Assembly (NCBI RefSeq): GCF_000003815.2
Contig: NC_049980.1
Span: 11,892,650-11,956,649, forward strand
DNA from: Branchiostoma floridae
Lineage: Eukaryota > Chordata > Leptocardii > Amphioxiformes > Branchiostomatidae
Direction of reading: 5' to 3'
DNA length: 64,000 nt
Numbering within the stretch: the stretch's first letter is position 1; every line of letters starts with the position of its first letter. The position numbers were made by a program, and so were the translations under genes. This document shows, in pieces, positions 61,298-64,000 of the stretch. A model generated the notes under the pieces. That model was given only the letters and a program-made list of their open reading frames with translations. It made no database searches and was not told the DNA's origin.

Positions 61298-61644
61298 CTG
61301 AAAACAAATGTGTATTACTAGATACTAAAATATGTATCATTAGATACTTAGATTCCGGGGTTTTCCAGGACAGGAGTTCAGTTGTTGTTGTTGATCTCAT
61401 GGCTGCAGTGAGCCTGCACATGACAATACCAACAATCAAAGCCTTTGTGATTTCTCCATTTCTTTGCCTTGGATTTAAACTCACGTTTGTAGGATAACAG
61501 TAAGAAGAGTTCATTGTCAACTCGTACTAATGATATATGTATAGTATCTTTTGCATATAGTTGAGATCAATGTCGTTATCTCTTGCAGAGCTCTACAATT
61601 TTGAAACTTATTACAACGTCAATGAATGCAACTTGAAGAAAGTT

Positions 61645-63919
61645 ATGCCTGTTAGGGACAAACTGCCTCCCAGCGAAATGGTGAGTTGATGATATTTGAT
61701 GCAACCCATTGTTTCATATCATTGGTATCATATCACAATTACACAATGTGTTAATTACATTATGATTAATAATTTATTTTCCTTTTTTAAACTTTCTCAA
61801 CTATGTTTTCTTTCCTTTCTCTTCTTTTCTGGTGTCTTCTTCGTGCAGTTGACACATATAACGGTGCACACCCCAGTTCTTCCGACACCGGGGTCCGTGG
61901 TAGTGCGCGACAAAAAAGTGACGAAAGGCTTCCGAGGGTCTATGTTTGAGTTGAGATTTCTCATTATTTCCTGCGAAATGACATTAAACGGTTACATGGC
62001 TGAAAAGCGTAGGAAATGGTGTGTTTTTGGTGCAAATTGCGTTTTGGTCCGCGGCTTACTTCCGGGATATCCCTACGCCTGAATGTGATTAGGCTCGTGA
62101 CCTAGATTGAGCTCTGAAGCGCTGTGTTAAGCCAAGTTGCAATGCCGCGCGTCTTGGATGATTAAAAAAACTGTAGTACTAGATTTTTCTTCATAATTGG
62201 CTGGATTACTCTTTAGATTTTCCTCTTTCTGGCAGTATCAGTCGTGCTTGCCAGAAAAATCTGCTTCATCTGTTTTATCCAATGCGAAAATGCCTGATTT
62301 TGTGCATCATTTTTGACATGAAAATAACGGTTTTTCCCTATAATTTTTCAAAATTAAAGAAGTTGAAGGATCGAAACTCAGTTGGTCTTGTAGCTGAAGG
62401 AATATCCTCTCACCTCATAACTAGTTATTTTGCTTCAGGATAATTCCCTGGAAGAGATGGTCGCTAGACTTCAGGGTGTGCCGCCTCCATTTGAAACCCC
62501 AAATAAACTGGGGTGTGCCCCCATAAAGATATATGCACCAAAATTACATTGTTTACGATATTGAATATGTGTCTGCAAAATCAGTGTGAAATATTTTGTT
62601 GTTTTGCAGCTGGAGTCCATCCTGTTCAGTGGGGGGAGTGAAACATCCTTCTCCTGCAGAGTGGAGTCATATCTGGACCATGCAGAGGAAAACGGACCTC
62701 AGGACTGCTCAAAGAGATTGATGGACAGACTCCATTATCTGACCAAAAAGGTTTGTATGACAATTGTTAGTTTTGTTAGCTCTTTGAAGTTAAAAGTGCT
62801 TTTCACAAGAAGTTAGCCTTTTTTTGTGTAACAATATGTCATTAATGTCACAGTTTTCATTTTCTTTGACAGGAACTTGATGCACAGAACTACCAGCATG
62901 TCACCCAACTCTTGCACCTGGTGCAGGTCATAGCTGGCTTCACAGAGTTTGATGAAGGGCTGCCTGTCCTGTTGGAGAACAAACTTCCTGACATGATAAG
63001 TCTCTTTATATTGCCTTTTGTAGAAATAGCATTTATACTCTTTCTTTGACAAAAAGGGCTACCTCCGGCATTATTTTTTTCCAACCCACTCAATGTTGTT
63101 GAATTATGTTGTGAAATCTCTCATTTAAAGCTGATGAAAAGATACACATATGCACACATTGCACCTGTTTATGGGCAATTTACTAGGTAAAGCTAAATCA
63201 CCCACCATATGTATGCACACATTGATTTTGATTAATTCTTTAAGAGTTATCACTACTTAATGTGCTTCTAAAGAAAAGTATTTGAATGGAAGTCTACCTG
63301 TCCTTTCCGAAATTTAGACTCTTTGTTTTTAAGTTTTTTAATTGGTAAAAAAATTACAGTTACAATTTGTCAGCTAAGGATTTCTCCAATTGAATTGTAT
63401 ATGTATATTTGAAATTCTTTCATTTATTTGGACATATTTCATGCCATCAGCACATTGAGTTGGTATTCAAGAAAGCTGTATCAGAGTCACTCAAGATTGG
63501 GACACTCAGCAAGCCAATCCAGATGTCCATGGAACAAGTCATGGACACAATAACAGTAGGTTTCTTCCAGCCAGATATAGAGTTGTGTCTTTCAATTAAA
63601 TCCTCACAAATTCAGGCTGTTTAGTCACGTCTTACTGTCATATTCTTGATTTAGCTTGCTTACTAATTCTAGGTTTATAAATAATGGTTTCAAGTTTCTA
63701 TTCCAATAGGAATACATGTATTGCTTCCATGTAGAAAAAATATGTATCTATGAAACTCAGGCCTAGTCAATTTTGAAGGAAGTTTTGCAGGCCTGGTGTT
63801 TGTAGAGAATACAGGTTCATGTTCAATATACAAGTTTGAAAACTTAGGCCTATACTTTACACCTGAAATTCATGTCATGTCATTTGTCTTTCAGAGTATT
63901 GCTGAATACAACATGGAAG
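61645..63919 (+). CDS. SYCP2: SYCP2/SYCP2L-like synaptonemal complex protein, 5' part; continues past window
   Basis: Predicted coding exons: 61645-61680, 62610-62750, 62873-62995, 63454-63555, 63895-63919 (ends in phase 1; the rest lies outside the window). The protein starts MPVRDKLPPSEM, then LESIL, CSKRLMDRL, KKEL, LPVLLENKLPDM, IELVFKKAVSES and MEQVMDTIT. The order and spacing match the N-terminus of vertebrate SYCP2: MPIR start, a CSK motif about 40 residues in, then an armadillo-like helical region. Family knowledge: SYCP2 is a lateral-element protein of meiotic chromosome axes that binds SYCP3. Exon 1 is preceded by a 3' splice site at 61588, so a 5' non-coding exon lies upstream. The intron after exon 3 has no GT donor at the best-aligned junction; it starts ATAAGT and ends CAGCAC. 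Similarity was judged from remembered family features, so the name is moderate confidence. Confidence 0.65.
62058..62066. promoter_or_regulatory. ETS-type site ACTTCCGGG
   Basis: A CCGGAAGT core in the first intron of the SYCP2-like gene, surrounded by locally CpG-containing sequence (CCGCGG, GCGCG nearby). It could belong to an alternative promoter on either strand. Confidence 0.25.
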
Positions 63920-64000
63920 GTAATCATATGTTGAGTGTTTCTATGGGACCTAGCTGACAGAGTATAAACCTAGTTTTTGATCCTTTAAAAATGTTGATCT

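Noticed and set aside
62440-62475. Possible extra SYCP2 exon DNSLEEMVARLQ after a CTTCAG acceptor
   Set aside because: No phase-compatible GT donor; direct joining of exons 1 and 2 gives better spacing to the CSK motif.
1-64000. CRISPR arrays, bacterial operons, prophage or viral genes
   Set aside because: None seen; intron structure and gene families are clearly animal.

Overview
This window looks like a chordate, most probably an amphioxus (Branchiostoma), nuclear genome segment. Genes are split by GT-AG introns, AT content is moderately high, and there are many short non-autonomous DNA transposons and tRNA-derived SINE-like repeats. The gene set (clan-2 cytochrome P450, a single glial-cells-missing factor with fly-like sequence features, a TRIM-NHL protein, a SYCP2-like meiotic gene) also fits. 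The species call is inference; no marker gene was searched.

Layout. (1) About 1-5.0 kb: no gene seen; a Pol III A/B-box module and a MITE. (2) 5.08-9.59 kb, + strand: a complete 7-exon microsomal cytochrome P450 (498 aa), with all catalytic motifs and several repeats in its introns. (3) About 9.6-44.1 kb: a roughly 34 kb stretch with no exon I can recognise. It holds MITEs and foldbacks, a hammerhead-ribozyme-like repeat, a 72-nt near-perfect hairpin, GC-rich islands that may be non-coding first exons, and a TATA/CCAAT promoter candidate at 34.8 kb. It is the likely regulatory domain of the next gene. (4) 44.16-49.26 kb, +: a complete 6-exon GCM transcription factor (586 aa) with a 3' UTR and poly(A) signal near 50.48 kb. 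(5) 49.3-55.4 kb: 3' UTR, a MITE copy and an approximately 0.8 kb TA-flanked transposon. (6) 55.475-59.023 kb, +: a two-exon TRIM-NHL gene (RING, two B-boxes, coiled coil, about six NHL repeats; 644 aa). Its intron holds the only assembly gap (58033-58188). (7) 59.0-64.0 kb: a MITE, a possible minus-strand terminal exon, and the 5' end of a SYCP2-like gene that runs off the right edge.

The four genes are all on the + strand but have unrelated functions (oxidative metabolism, transcription, ubiquitin/RNA-linked regulation, meiotic chromosome axis). I see no operon-like or pathway link. The most unusual signals are: a predicted intron in the SYCP2-like gene that starts ATAAGT and ends in AC; a hammerhead-type core (CTGACGA...GAAACGTC) enclosed by long inverted arms at 29.04-29.17 kb, as in Penelope-like elements; and SINEs lying directly against the 3' splice sites of P450 exon 3 and the first GCM coding exon.
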